A stretch of 64,000 bases of DNA from Massilia violaceinigra (GTDB taxonomy: Bacteria > Pseudomonadota > Gammaproteobacteria > Burkholderiales > Burkholderiaceae_D), in contig NZ_CP024608.1 in assembly GCF_002752675.1 (NCBI RefSeq), positions 5,580,001 to 5,644,000 of the forward strand, in the 5' to 3' direction. Shown piece after piece: positions 1 through 7,784 of the stretch. Made by a program: the position numbers and the translations under genes. Positions within the stretch are counted from its first letter, which is position 1. Each line of letters opens with the position of its first letter. The notes beneath the pieces were generated by a model. The model saw nothing but the letters and a program-made list of their open reading frames with translations, did not search any database and was not told where the DNA came from.

Positions 1-722
1 ACGTGGAACATCGGCACGACCGGCAACACGGTGTCGGCCGAGGACACATTGAGCGCGTTCGGCATCGCCGAACCATACGCATGCAGCACGGTGGAACGAT
101 GCGAGTACAGCGCGCCCTTGGGGTTGCCCGTGGTGCCCGACGTATAGCACAGCGAAGCGGCCGAATTCTCGTCGAACAGCGGCCACTGGTAATCGTCCGA
201 GCTGCTTGAAATGAGATCTTCATAGCACAGCAGTTGCGGGATCTTGGTCTCGGCCGGCATGTGCTCGCGCCCGGCCATCAGGATGAATGCCTTGACGGTC
301 GTGCAGTGAGCGGCCACGGCTTCGATCAGCGGCAGGAAGGTCAGGTCGAAGTACAGGTACTGGTCTTCGGCGTGGTTGGTGATGTAGGCGATCTGTTCCG
401 GGTGCAGGCGCGGGTTGATCGTATGCAGCACGGCGCCCGATCCGGACACCGCGTAATACAGTTCCATGTGGCGGTAGCCATTCCAGGCCAGGGTGGCGAC
501 CCGGTCGCCGAGCTTGACGCCCAGGCCGGTAAGCGCGTTGGCCATCTGGCGCGCGCGCTGGTGGCAGTCGCGGTAAGTGTAGCGGTGCAAGTCGCCTTCG
601 ACCCGCCGTGAAACGATTTCGGTGCTGCCGTAATGCCTTGCCGCGAATTCGATAATGCTGGAGATGAGCAATGGCTGGTCCATCATTTGCCCCATCAATG
701 GGCTCATCGGGTAAGACGTCAT
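1..722 (-). CDS. Fatty-acid/acyl-CoA synthetase (AMP-binding), N-terminal 240 residues, cut by window edge
   Basis: Activates a fatty or related organic acid to its acyl-CoA through an acyl-adenylate. Reading the minus strand from an ATG at 722 gives [19 protein letters not shown], then an uninterrupted frame to the window edge. The adenylate-forming P-loop motif [18 protein letters not shown] lies at about residues 190-207, and the upstream segment ([28 protein letters not shown]) is typical of medium/long-chain acyl-CoA ligases of the AMP-binding family. A Shine-Dalgarno-like AGGAGT sits just upstream of the start. It is divergent from selO. The C-terminal lid domain is outside the window, so substrate chain length cannot be judged. 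Confidence 0.88.
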   Translation of the reverse strand, partial: MTSYPMSPLMGQMMDQPLLISSIIEFAARHYGSTEIVSRRVEGDLHRYTYRDCHQRARQMANALTGLGVKLGDRVATLAWNGYRHMELYYAVSGSGAVLHTINPRLHPEQIAYITNHAEDQYLYFDLTFLPLIEAVAAHCTTVKAFILMAGREHMPAETKIPQLLCYEDLISSSSDDYQWPLFDENSAASLCYTSGTTGNPKGALYSHRSTVLHAYGSAMPNALNVSSADTVLPVVPMFH

Positions 723-764
723 TAATACTCCTGTCATCGCATTGCGGCCGCGCTACGGCGACCG

Positions 765-2447
765 TTGACTAAGTTTCGTACGACCGTGCTAAAACAGTCA
801 ATCAATTTCGATGGTGCAGCGCATCCAGACCAACCGGTCCACTGCGCCACGCTTGCGCCGGGAGCTCGGCGGCGCGTGCGGGCCCGGCCAAAAAATGGAC
901 GGTACGGTAGAATTCCGCTATTGTTTTCACCCACTACCGCGACTGGATCAGCTATTAACGTCGATGACTTGCCACTGGACAATTCCTTTGCCGAATTGCC
1001 TCCCGCTTTCCACACCCGGCTCATGCCGACGCCGCTGCCTGCGCCCTACTTTGTCGCCGCCAGCGCGCGCGCGGCCGCGCTGGTCGGGCTCGACCCGGCC
1101 ATGCTGGCGCAGGATGACTTCGTCGCCACTTTCACCGGCAACCATGTGCCGCCACGCGCCAAGCCGCTCGCGGCCGTCTATTCCGGGCACCAGTTCGGTG
1201 TCTGGGCCGGCCAGCTCGGCGATGGCCGCGCGATCCTGCTCGGCCAGCTCGCCGGCACGCAGGGACCGATGGAGCTGCAGCTCAAGGGCGCCGGCAAGAC
1301 TCCATACTCGCGCATGGGCGACGGGCGCGCCGTGCTGCGCTCGTCGATCCGCGAATTCCTGTGCTCCGAAGCAATGGCCGCGCTCGGCATCCCGACCACG
1401 CGCGCCCTTGTCGTTACCGGTTCCGGCCAGGGTATCTTTCGCGAAACGGTCGAAAGCGCGGCCGTGGTCACGCGCATGGCGCCAAGTTTCGTGCGCTTCG
1501 GCTCGTTCGAGCACTGGTCTTCGCGCGACAAGCCGGAAGAATTGCGCATCCTGGCCGACTATGTCATCGCCACCTTTTACCCGGAACTGAGCGGCGCGCC
1601 GAACCCCTACCAGGCCCTGCTGCAGGAAGTCACCCGCCGCACCGCGCACATGATTGCGCATTGGCAAGCGGTCGGCTTCATGCATGGCGTCATGAACACC
1701 GACAATATGTCGATCCTCGGCCTGACGCTCGACTACGGCCCGTTCGGTTTCATGGAAGCCTTCGATGCCCAGCACATCTGCAACCACACCGACCAGCAGG
1801 GGCGCTATTCCTACGCCAACCAGCCCGAGGTGGGCCACTGGAATTGCTACGCCCTGGCCCAAGCCCTGCTGGCGCTGATCGGCAGCGTCGAGGAAGCGCA
1901 GGATGCGCTGGCGCTCTACCAGCCGGCCTTCGCCAGCAAGATCGACGAATTGCTGCGCGCCAAGCTGGGCCTGACCACGGCCCAGGAAGACGACGCGCAG
2001 CTGTTCGACGCCATGTTCACGCTGATGAACGACAGCCATGTCGACTTCACCCAGTTTTTCCGCAAGCTCGGCACGCTGCAGGCCGGCGATCCGGCGGCCG
2101 GCGCTCCGGCGGCCGGCGACCCCGCACAGGACAGCCCCTTGCGCGACATGTTTTATGTACGCGAGGACTTCAATGCCTGGGCGGCCCGTTACCGCGCCCG
2201 CCTGCGGGCCGAAGCGAGCGTCGACGCGCAGCGCAAGCTTGCAATGGACCGTGTCAACCCAAAGTATGTATTGCGCAATTACCTGGCCCAGGTCGCCATC
2301 GAAAAAGCGCAAAACAAGGATTTCTCCGAAGTGGCGCGGCTGCTTGCCGTGCTGGAGCATCCATTCGACGAACAACCCCACAACGAACACTACGCAGCGT
2401 TGCCGCCCGACTGGGCGAGCCACCTCGAAGTGAGCTGTTCATCCTGA
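765..2447 (+). CDS. selO: SelO/YdiU family protein adenylyltransferase (start uncertain)
   Basis: SelO proteins have a pseudokinase fold and transfer AMP to protein hydroxyl groups, a role linked to redox homeostasis. Family hallmarks are [48 protein letters not shown] and [12 protein letters not shown], and the protein ends in VSCSS, the conserved C-terminal cysteine motif. The coordinates use the only upstream ATG. The first 65 codons (Arg-rich, [10 protein letters not shown]) do not look like SelO, and family similarity begins near position 960 ([11 protein letters not shown]). The true start is therefore probably a TTG at 921 or 969; none of the candidates has a clear ribosome binding site. 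msrB follows 11 bases later, probably in the same transcript. A tandem (A/G)GDPAAGAP repeat near 2090-2120 is a local expansion. Confidence 0.9.
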   Translation: MTKFRTTVLKQSINFDGAAHPDQPVHCATLAPGARRRVRARPKNGRYGRIPLLFSPTTATGSAINVDDLPLDNSFAELPPAFHTRLMPTPLPAPYFVAASARAAALVGLDPAMLAQDDFVATFTGNHVPPRAKPLAAVYSGHQFGVWAGQLGDGRAILLGQLAGTQGPMELQLKGAGKTPYSRMGDGRAVLRSSIREFLCSEAMAALGIPTTRALVVTGSGQGIFRETVESAAVVTRMAPSFVRFGSFEHWSSRDKPEELRILADYVIATFYPELSGAPNPYQALLQEVTRRTAHMIAHWQAVGFMHGVMNTDNMSILGLTLDYGPFGFMEAFDAQHICNHTDQQGRYSYANQPEVGHWNCYALAQALLALIGSVEEAQDALALYQPAFASKIDELLRAKLGLTTAQEDDAQLFDAMFTLMNDSHVDFTQFFRKLGTLQAGDPAAGAPAAGDPAQDSPLRDMFYVREDFNAWAARYRARLRAEASVDAQRKLAMDRVNPKYVLRNYLAQVAIEKAQNKDFSEVARLLAVLEHPFDEQPHNEHYAALPPDWASHLEVSCSS

Positions 2448-2458
2448 AAGAAGCCGCC

Positions 2459-2854
2459 ATGTCCGATAAAGTCACCAAAACCGACGCCGAATGGCGTGCC
2501 ATGCTCGACCCGATGGAATACGAGGTCACGCGCCACGCGGCCACCGAACGCGCCTTCACCGGCAAGTTCTGGGACCACCACGACCACGGCATCTACACCT
2601 GCGTGTGCTGCAACACGCCGCTGTTCGCCTCCGATACCAAATTCGATTCCGGCTGCGGCTGGCCGAGCTACTTCAAGGCGCTCGACCCGGCCAATGTGAT
2701 CGAAAAAACCGACCGCACGCATGGTATGCTGCGCACCGAGATCATTTGCGCGGTCTGCGACGCGCATCTCGGCCACGTGTTTCCGGACGGCCCGCCGCCG
2801 ACCGGATTGCGCTATTGCATTAATTCCGCGTCACTGCGTTTCGACCCAACTTGA
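2459..2854 (+). CDS. msrB: Peptide-methionine (R)-S-oxide reductase MsrB
   Basis: Reduces the R-epimer of methionine sulfoxide in proteins. The 131-residue product has the two zinc-binding CxxC pairs (CVCC near residue 43 and CAVC near 92), the GCGWPSY motif, HLGHVF and the catalytic cysteine in [11 protein letters not shown]. The ATG at 2459 is preceded by GAAAGAAGCC and lies 11 bases after selO, which supports co-transcription of two oxidative-damage genes. No MsrA domain is fused. Length and motifs are standard for the family. Confidence 0.97.
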   Translation: MSDKVTKTDAEWRAMLDPMEYEVTRHAATERAFTGKFWDHHDHGIYTCVCCNTPLFASDTKFDSGCGWPSYFKALDPANVIEKTDRTHGMLRTEIICAVCDAHLGHVFPDGPPPTGLRYCINSASLRFDPT

Positions 2855-2869
2855 ACCACCAATAACAAC

Positions 2870-3505
2870 ATGAAACTTCTGTTCGACTTTTTCCCCATTT
2901 TGCTGTTCTTCGGCGTCTTCAAGCTCGCCGAGGTATATCAGCAGGCATCGTTCGGCATCGCCACCACCTATCTGGGCGGACTCGTTGCCGGAGGGAGCAT
3001 CAAGCCGGATCAGGCGCCGATCATGATCGCCACGGTGGTCGCGATCGTCGCCACCACCTTTCAGCTGGTCTACCTCAAGCTGCGCGGCCGCAAGATCGAC
3101 GCCATGCTGTGGGTGTCCTTTCTCATCATCACCTTCTTCGGCGGCATGACGATCTACTTCCACGACGACACCTTCATCAAGTGGAAACCGACCATCATCT
3201 ACTGGGTCTTCGCGTTCGCCATGGGCGTGGCGCAGTTCGGCTTCGGCAAGAACCTGATGCGCCAGGCGATGGAAGCGCAGATCAAGCTGCCCGAGCCGGT
3301 GTGGAAGAACGTGGGCCTGTCATGGATGGTGTTCTTCTTCGCGCTCGGCCTGGTCAACCTGCTGGCCGCGTTCGTCATTTTCAAGGGCAACACCAGCGCC
3401 TGGGTCAGCTTCAAGCTGTTCGGCATCAACGGCCTGCTGTTCGTGTTCATCATCGTGCAAACGCTGATGCTGTCGAAGTACATCGAAGCGGAGAAACAGG
3501 CATGA
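2870..3505 (+). CDS. yciB: Septation protein A / inner-membrane YciB
   Basis: A 211-residue polytopic inner-membrane protein of the YciB/IspZ family, linked in enterobacteria to cell-envelope synthesis and division. It opens with MKLLFDFFPILLFFGVFK, the conserved family start, and shows five to six hydrophobic segments with conserved KPTIIYWVFA and KNLMRQAME blocks. It sits 15 bases after msrB, and its stop overlaps the next start (ATGA at 3502), indicating an operon with the BolA-like gene. Function is assigned by family; the molecular activity is not established. Confidence 0.93.
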   Translation: MKLLFDFFPILLFFGVFKLAEVYQQASFGIATTYLGGLVAGGSIKPDQAPIMIATVVAIVATTFQLVYLKLRGRKIDAMLWVSFLIITFFGGMTIYFHDDTFIKWKPTIIYWVFAFAMGVAQFGFGKNLMRQAMEAQIKLPEPVWKNVGLSWMVFFFALGLVNLLAAFVIFKGNTSAWVSFKLFGINGLLFVFIIVQTLMLSKYIEAEKQA

Positions 3506-3777
3506 TCATGGCTACCCGTCCCGAGCGCATCCGCGCGCTTCTCACGGCCGCGCTCGAACCGAGCGTGCTCGAACTGACCGACGAATCGGCCCTGCATGCA
3601 GGCCACGCCGGGGCCGCTTCTGGAGGCAGCCACTTCCGCCTCAAGATCGTCTCGGCGCGTTTCGAGGGGCTCAGACTCGTCATGCGACATCGACTCGTGT
3701 ATGATTCCGTGCACGATATGATGCACAATGAAATCCATGCACTTGCCATCACTGCGCTGGCGCCGTCCGAGCTGTGA
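3502..3777 (+). CDS. BolA family protein
   Basis: A 91-residue BolA-type protein. BolA proteins bind monothiol glutaredoxins and iron-sulfur clusters and affect morphology and stress responses. Visible features are the family core SGGSHFRLKIVSARFEGLRL, then RHRLVYDSVHD and the invariant-type HALAITA helix containing the conserved His. The start ATG overlaps the yciB stop codon by four bases; a second ATG six bases downstream (3508) is equally possible. Placement after yciB and before parvulin genes is common in beta-proteobacteria. Confidence 0.92.
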   Translation: MIMATRPERIRALLTAALEPSVLELTDESALHAGHAGAASGGSHFRLKIVSARFEGLRLVMRHRLVYDSVHDMMHNEIHALAITALAPSEL

Positions 3778-3884
3778 TCATTGCGGCTTCAGAGCGCGTT
3801 AAGAAATATGTCCGACAATTGAACGTAAAGTAAAAAAACTAATCTAACCTTTGTCCGAGTAACTTTTTCAAACAGGATTTAATA

Positions 3885-4664
3885 ATGACCTTTAAGCCAG
3901 CCCGCTTGCTGTTAGCACTGATCGCCGTTGCCGCCATGCCTGCCTTTGCGCAGAATGCCGCCGTTGTCAACGGCAAGCCCATTCCTTTGGCGCGTGTCGA
4001 TGCAGTCGTCAAGCAAGTTGTTGCCCAAGGCCAGCAGCCGGATTCCCCGGAACTGCGCGAGATGGTCAAGAAAGACCTGATCGCCCGCGAAGTCATGATG
4101 CAGGAAGCCCTGAAAAAGGGTTTCGAGAAAGACGCCACCGTCAAGCAGCAGCTCGACAGCGCGCGCCAGACCATCGTCATCAACGCACTGGTGCGTGACT
4201 ATGTGAGCAAGAACGCCGTCAGCGACGCCGACATCAAGGCCGAATACGAGCGCTACAAGGCGCAGGCCGGCGACAAGGAATACCATGTGCGCCACATCCT
4301 GGCCGAGAACGAAGCCGACGCCAAGGCCGTCATCGCCAAGCTGAAGGGCGGCGCCAAGTTTGAAGACCTGGCCAAGACCTCCAAGGATACCGGCACCGCC
4401 AACAGCGGTGGCGATCTGGACTGGGCACTGCCATCGTCGTTCCCGAAACCGTTCAGCGACGCCTTCGTCAGCCTGCAAAAAGGCCAGGTCGGCGAGAACC
4501 CGGTGCAAACGCCGGCCGGCTTCCACGTCATCAAGCTCGACGATACGCGCGCAGCCAAACTGCCGACGTTCGACGAAGTGAAGCCACAAATTGCCGATTC
4601 GCTGCAGCAAAAGAAACTGCAAGCCTATCAGGAAGAAATGATCAAGAAAGCGGCGATCAAGTAA
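3885..4664 (+). CDS. Periplasmic parvulin-type peptidyl-prolyl isomerase (copy 1)
   Basis: Catalyses cis-trans isomerisation of Xaa-Pro bonds in the periplasm and assists outer-membrane protein folding. The 259-residue product has a signal peptide (KPARLLLALIAVAAMPAFA, cleavage after AFA), a SurA-like helical N-domain (residues about 22-120) and a PpiC/rotamase domain from about 130, with HVRHILAENEADAK, GGDLDWALPSSFPKPF and GFHVIKLDD. The start is preceded by AGGATTTA. It is a close paralogue of the next gene, indicating tandem duplication. Confidence 0.93.
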   Translation: MTFKPARLLLALIAVAAMPAFAQNAAVVNGKPIPLARVDAVVKQVVAQGQQPDSPELREMVKKDLIAREVMMQEALKKGFEKDATVKQQLDSARQTIVINALVRDYVSKNAVSDADIKAEYERYKAQAGDKEYHVRHILAENEADAKAVIAKLKGGAKFEDLAKTSKDTGTANSGGDLDWALPSSFPKPFSDAFVSLQKGQVGENPVQTPAGFHVIKLDDTRAAKLPTFDEVKPQIADSLQQKKLQAYQEEMIKKAAIK

Positions 4665-4673
4665 GATCGTACG

Positions 4674-4695
4674 GCCGGCGCACACGTGCGCCGGC
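4674..4695. repeat. Perfect hairpin between the two parvulin genes
   Basis: GCCGGCGCAC / GTGCGCCGGC, a 10-base-pair stem with a two-base centre, lies 10 bases after the first parvulin stop. There is no T-run, so it is more likely an mRNA-stabilising or processing hairpin, or a weak attenuator, than a full intrinsic terminator. Confidence 0.5.
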
Positions 4696-4765
4696 GCTCG
4701 CTGGGCGAGATTGGCGGTATGATCCGTCCAGCCGCATACTTTTGTAATTTATAGGATCTAAAATA

Positions 4766-5581
4766 ATGATGTTGAAGCCTGCCCGCCTGTTGTTAGCCAT
4801 CCTCGCGCTGGCCACCGCGCCTGCGTTCGCGCAAAAAACTAGTGCTCCGAGCAGTGCTCCGAGTAGTGCTCCTATTGCTACCGTCAACGGCAAAGCCATT
4901 CCAGCCGCCAGGGTCGATCAGATCGTCAAGCAGGTCGTCGCTCAAGGCAAGCAAACCGATTCTCCGCAACTGCGCGAAGCGATCAAGAAAGACCTGATCG
5001 GCCGTGAAGTGATGATCCAGGAAGCTGACAAGCAAGGCTTCGGCATGCGTCCTGAAGTCAAGTCCGCGCTCGAGAACGCGCGCCAGAGCATCATCATCAA
5101 CGCGATGCTGGCCGACTACGTCAAGAAGAACCCTGTCAAGGATGCCGAGATCAAGGCCGAGTACGACAAGTACAAATCGACGGTCGGCGACAAGGAATAC
5201 CACGCCAAGCACATCCTGGTGCCAACCGAAGAAGAAGCCAAGGCGCTCATCGCCAAGCTGAAAACCGGCAGCAAGTTTGAAGAGCTGGCCAAGGCCTCCT
5301 CGAAAGACGGCTCGGCAGCCAACGGCGGTGATCTGGACTGGGCGAGCCCGAACAACTATGTGCCTGAGTTCTCGAAGGCCATGGTCGCCCTGCAAAAAGG
5401 CGCGATCACCGATACCCCGGTCAAGACGCAGTACGGCTACCACGTCATCAAGCTGGAAGATTCCCGTGCAACCAAGGTTCCGCCACTGGAAGAAATCAAG
5501 CAGCAAGTCGCCGAATCGCTACAACAGCGCAAGCTGCAGCAGTTCCGCGAAGATTTGATGAAAAAAGCGACGATCAAGTAA
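4766..5581 (+). CDS. Periplasmic parvulin-type peptidyl-prolyl isomerase (copy 2)
   Basis: A 271-residue paralogue of the upstream parvulin with the same plan: signal peptide (KPARLLLAILALATAPAFA), SurA-like N-domain, then a rotamase domain (HAKHILVPTEEEAK, GGDLDWASPNNYVPEF, GYHVIKLEDSR). Unlike copy 1, the mature N-terminus carries a short tandem repeat, TSAPSSAPSSAP, encoded by near-identical 12-base units at 4850-4875, giving a flexible Ser/Pro linker. A strong terminator follows 22 bases after the stop, ending the cluster. Both copies retain the conserved domain, so neither looks degenerate. Confidence 0.93.
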   Translation: MMLKPARLLLAILALATAPAFAQKTSAPSSAPSSAPIATVNGKAIPAARVDQIVKQVVAQGKQTDSPQLREAIKKDLIGREVMIQEADKQGFGMRPEVKSALENARQSIIINAMLADYVKKNPVKDAEIKAEYDKYKSTVGDKEYHAKHILVPTEEEAKALIAKLKTGSKFEELAKASSKDGSAANGGDLDWASPNNYVPEFSKAMVALQKGAITDTPVKTQYGYHVIKLEDSRATKVPPLEEIKQQVAESLQQRKLQQFREDLMKKATIK

Positions 5582-5602
5582 GCCTGGTCGATCCGCTACA
5601 AG

Positions 5603-5628
5603 AGCGCATCCTCGGATGCGCTTTTTTT
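5603..5628 (+). terminator. Intrinsic terminator of the selO-ppiC cluster
   Basis: AGCGCATCC at 5603-5611 pairs perfectly with GGATGCGCT at 5614-5622, followed at once by a run of seven T. This is a textbook Rho-independent terminator directly downstream of the second parvulin gene. Confidence 0.92.
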
Positions 5629-5689
5629 CGTCTATTCCAGTCTCACACGCGATGAAGACCGTCGAAGCGGATCATCCAAGGCAACTGTG

Positions 5690-5940
5690 ACTTGCCCTGC
5701 AAGCAGGGACGAGCTGCTGGCCTGCCTCAATCACCTGCTCGCCGGCGCCGGCAATGCCAGTCTGATGACGCCAGGATTGCGCCAGACACTGTGCGACTAC
5801 GCCGCCGGCAACTACCGTATCCTGATGACGCTGGCCGGTGAACTTCTTCGTGTGGCGGCGCGGCGGGAATTGGCCGTGCTCGATGAAAAGCTGTACCTGG
5901 ACGTGTTTGCGCAGCCCGATGCCGCGCTGGCCTCAGCATC
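5690..5940 (+). pseudogene. C-terminal fragment of a transposon AAA+ ATPase (TniB/IstB-like helper)
   Basis: A frame without its own start reads LLACLNHLLAGAGN, ALMTP-like LMTPGLRQTLCDYAAGN, YRILMTLAGELLRVAARR and LDEKLYLDVFAQP. This matches the C-terminal helical part of AAA+ ATPases that accompany DDE transposases, as I remember that family. The Walker motifs that should precede it are absent; the sequence upstream is the parvulin terminator. Directly downstream the frame runs into unrelated antisense sequence near 5935-5945. It is best read as a leftover end of a lost transposon. No intact transposase or terminal inverted repeat was found. Confidence 0.6.
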
Positions 5941-6176
5941 GACTGCGTTGGCTTTCACCCGGGCTTGCGCCTTCTGTTCCAGCTCAGCATACTTGCCGCA
6001 TCTTGCAGCTGCTCCAATTGGACGTCCTTGAAAGTGGCGGCCTGGGCCGTGTTCATCGAGACCAGCATCGCCAGCGCGGACATGGCGGCGGCGGCGACTG
6101 GACGGAAAGTGGCTTTAGTGGCCTCGAGTGAAAGCGACGGCGCAGCTGCAGGCAATCGACCGCGGGGGCGCTGCAA
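5938..6176 (-). pseudogene. Frameshifted N-terminal fragment of a secreted protein
   Basis: On the minus strand a signal-peptide-like stretch (AAAAMSALAMLVSMNTAQAA) leads into TFKDVQLEQLQDAA. A single-base frameshift then occurs near 6000, after which the neighbouring frame continues sensibly as KYAELEQKAQARVKANAVDA before the sequence meets the transposon-ATPase fragment. The composition suggests the beginning of an exported helical (possibly TPR-like) protein, truncated by the insertion scar and then frameshifted. The original function is unknown. The start codon is uncertain, with a TTG at 6176 as the outer limit. Confidence 0.5.
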
Positions 6177-6187
6177 GGTGAAGGCAG

Positions 6188-7108
6188 TCAGATGCCCTGC
6201 GCCTTCAGCGCGGCGATCTCGTAATCGCCATCATCGACCAGGCGCGACCAGCCTTCGAACTTACCGACACCCAGGCTGCGCGCCATCGACAGCAACAGAC
6301 TTTGCCCGGCTGTTTCGCGTTCGGGAACGAGCTGGTAAACCGGGTCGGCGAACGCGGCTTCCGGCGTTGTGATCGTCCACCCCATCTGCTTGAACATGGC
6401 GATCACGTCATCGAGCCACATCGCGTTGATCAGGTTATGGTGCAGCAGGATCACCTGCGCAATGTCCCTGCCCTGCAAGGTGTGCGACAGCGACCGGTAG
6501 GCCTGTGCCCGCTGGCGAACGTGCGCCAGGTAGGCCTCCCGGACCGGACCGACGGCAGCCGCGTTGCCGCTTTTCAGCACCTCAATCAGCTTGTCGTTCA
6601 AGCGCCAGTCGCTGGTATCGAGGCTCACATAGGCGTTGCGGTAAGCCTGCGCTTTCATGAAAGCGCGCATGCCATCACGCTTTTCGGGCACATTCCCCTC
6701 GCGCAGATAAGGAAAGCGAAACCACTTCTGGTAGCCGGGCAGCGTGCTGATCACCGCGTCGCAATCGATCAGTTCCTGCTGGAACTGCGCCAGGCTGACC
6801 TGGGCATCGTGGAAATCAGGGTGCGTCATGGAGTGATTGCCCACCGCGTGGCCGGCCTGTCCCCAGGCGCGTGCCAGCGCGAGGCCGGCGGGCCGGTCGG
6901 CGCCATTGCCCACGGTGACAAACAGGGCGGCCTTGACCTTGTGCTTTGCAAGGGCGTCGAGCATGGCCTGGTTACGCTGCTGGGGCGACATGCGCGGCGT
7001 CTCGGCCAGCTCCGGCCCGTCATCGAAGGTAAAGGCAATCGATTGAGCGTGAACAGAAGGGATTAACGTCATACCAAGAGCGAGCGCCAGGAGTAATTTT
7101 TTCAGCAT
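6188..7108 (-). CDS. Secreted polysaccharide deacetylase (NodB/CE4 family)
   Basis: Removes N- or O-acetyl groups from a polysaccharide such as peptidoglycan, chitin oligomers or exopolysaccharide. The 306-residue protein has a signal peptide (MLKKLLLALALGMTLIPSVHA) and the NodB motifs: catalytic Asp pair in AFTFDDGPE, metal-binding histidines in GNHSMTHPDF, motif RFPYLREGN, DTSDW, and the late LLHHN. The chosen ATG (7108) follows AAGGTGAAC at proper spacing; a longer in-frame extension upstream lacks coding character. It faces the BlaI-type regulator divergently. A role in cell-wall modification fits that context but is inferred. Confidence 0.9.
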   Translation of the reverse strand: MLKKLLLALALGMTLIPSVHAQSIAFTFDDGPELAETPRMSPQQRNQAMLDALAKHKVKAALFVTVGNGADRPAGLALARAWGQAGHAVGNHSMTHPDFHDAQVSLAQFQQELIDCDAVISTLPGYQKWFRFPYLREGNVPEKRDGMRAFMKAQAYRNAYVSLDTSDWRLNDKLIEVLKSGNAAAVGPVREAYLAHVRQRAQAYRSLSHTLQGRDIAQVILLHHNLINAMWLDDVIAMFKQMGWTITTPEAAFADPVYQLVPERETAGQSLLLSMARSLGVGKFEGWSRLVDDGDYEIAALKAQGI

Positions 7109-7118
7109 GCTGTTCACC

Positions 7119-7271
7119 TTAATGCGGGGGAGTGTAAAAAACGTCGAGTGTGGGAAATTGCGCTTCGGCGCGCAGGCAGTCCCACAGATAGCAGGCAAAG
7201 CCAAGGTCACCGGTCCACAAGTAGTAGCGGAACTGACCGAAGAGCTGCGCGTCCGCTTCGACCTGGCGTGG
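7119..7271 (-). pseudogene. Possible C-terminal remnant of an unknown protein
   Basis: About 50 codons on the minus strand read as a well-composed protein tail (QVEADAQLFGQFRYYL, WTGDLGFACYLWDCLRAE, LDVFYTPPH then stop), ending 10 bases before the deacetylase start. Upstream of it the same frame loses coding character and enters the BlaI-type promoter region. It could be a gene remnant once co-transcribed with the deacetylase, or chance. I do not recognise the family. Confidence 0.3.
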
Positions 7272-7329
7272 GCGTGACGGATGACGCAAGGACTTTCGGC
7301 TTGAAGTAATCCGGGAAACCACCGTGTGT

Positions 7330-7339
7330 GACAATTGTC
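7330..7339. promoter_or_regulatory. Palindromic operator O1 for the BlaI-type repressor
   Basis: GACAATTGTC is a perfect 10-base palindrome whose flanks (TGT on the left, GCA on the right) extend the symmetry with one mismatch. BlaI/MecI repressors bind dyads with TACA/TGTA-type half-sites, and GACA-N2-TGTC is a close variant. Its centre is 33 bases (about three helical turns) from the second palindrome. Confidence 0.6.
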
Positions 7340-7359
7340 GCATAAATTTCTTGCAAACA

Positions 7360-7375
7360 TGCGACATATGTCGCA
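7360..7375. promoter_or_regulatory. Palindromic operator O2 for the BlaI-type repressor
   Basis: TGCGACATATGTCGCA is a perfect 16-base palindrome 33 bases upstream of the repressor start codon. It shares the GACA-N2-TGTC core with O1. A third, degenerate copy (TGCGGCATTCGCCACA, 7380-7395) lies two helical turns further on and abuts the ribosome binding site, consistent with autorepression. Confidence 0.65.
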
Positions 7376-7407
7376 AAATTGCGGCATTCGCCACAAGGAG
7401 ACGTCCG

Positions 7408-7782
7408 ATGTCCATTCCATCCATTACTGAGTTGAGCCTGTTAAAGTGTTTGTGGAAACAGCATCCCCTGAGCGCGCGCGCGATCCATCAACATGCCGAG
7501 GAAGAGCTGCATTGGTCATTTTCCTCCACCCGCAAAACACTGGACCGCATGCTGGAAAAAGGCATGATTAGCCAGCACAGCCAGCATGGTGCGAATGTCT
7601 ACACCGCGGTGCTGGAAAAGGTAGAGACACTTGCCGCCTTTGCCCATGATTTCGGCCACCGTGTCATGGAAATGAAGTCACCACTCCCCGTCAATATGTT
7701 TACCGGCAGTCAGTTAATTGACCAGCGCGAGCTGAAAGAGTTGGAGCGATTACTCAACGACTGGCCAGAGGAAAAGGAGTAA
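7408..7782 (+). CDS. BlaI/MecI/CopY-family transcriptional repressor
   Basis: A 124-residue winged-helix repressor. The N-terminal domain (SITELSLLKCLWKQHPLSAR, then WSFSSTRKTLDRMLEKGMIS) matches the BlaI DNA-binding fold, and the C-terminal helices (MFTGSQLIDQRELKELERLL) match the dimerisation region. Classical BlaI is cleaved or released when the M56 sensor BlaR1 is activated. ATG 7408 is preceded by AAGGAG at 7395-7400; the earlier in-frame start at 7324 overlaps the operators and is rejected. The M56-M23 gene begins two bases after the stop, so the two are translationally linked. The palindromes upstream imply autoregulation. Confidence 0.92.
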   Translation: MSIPSITELSLLKCLWKQHPLSARAIHQHAEEELHWSFSSTRKTLDRMLEKGMISQHSQHGANVYTAVLEKVETLAAFAHDFGHRVMEMKSPLPVNMFTGSQLIDQRELKELERLLNDWPEEKE

Positions 7783-7784
7783 AC

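Noticed and set aside
948..2423. A 491-codon minus-strand ORF across selO
   Set aside because: Shadow of selO; no recognisable domain and improbable composition.
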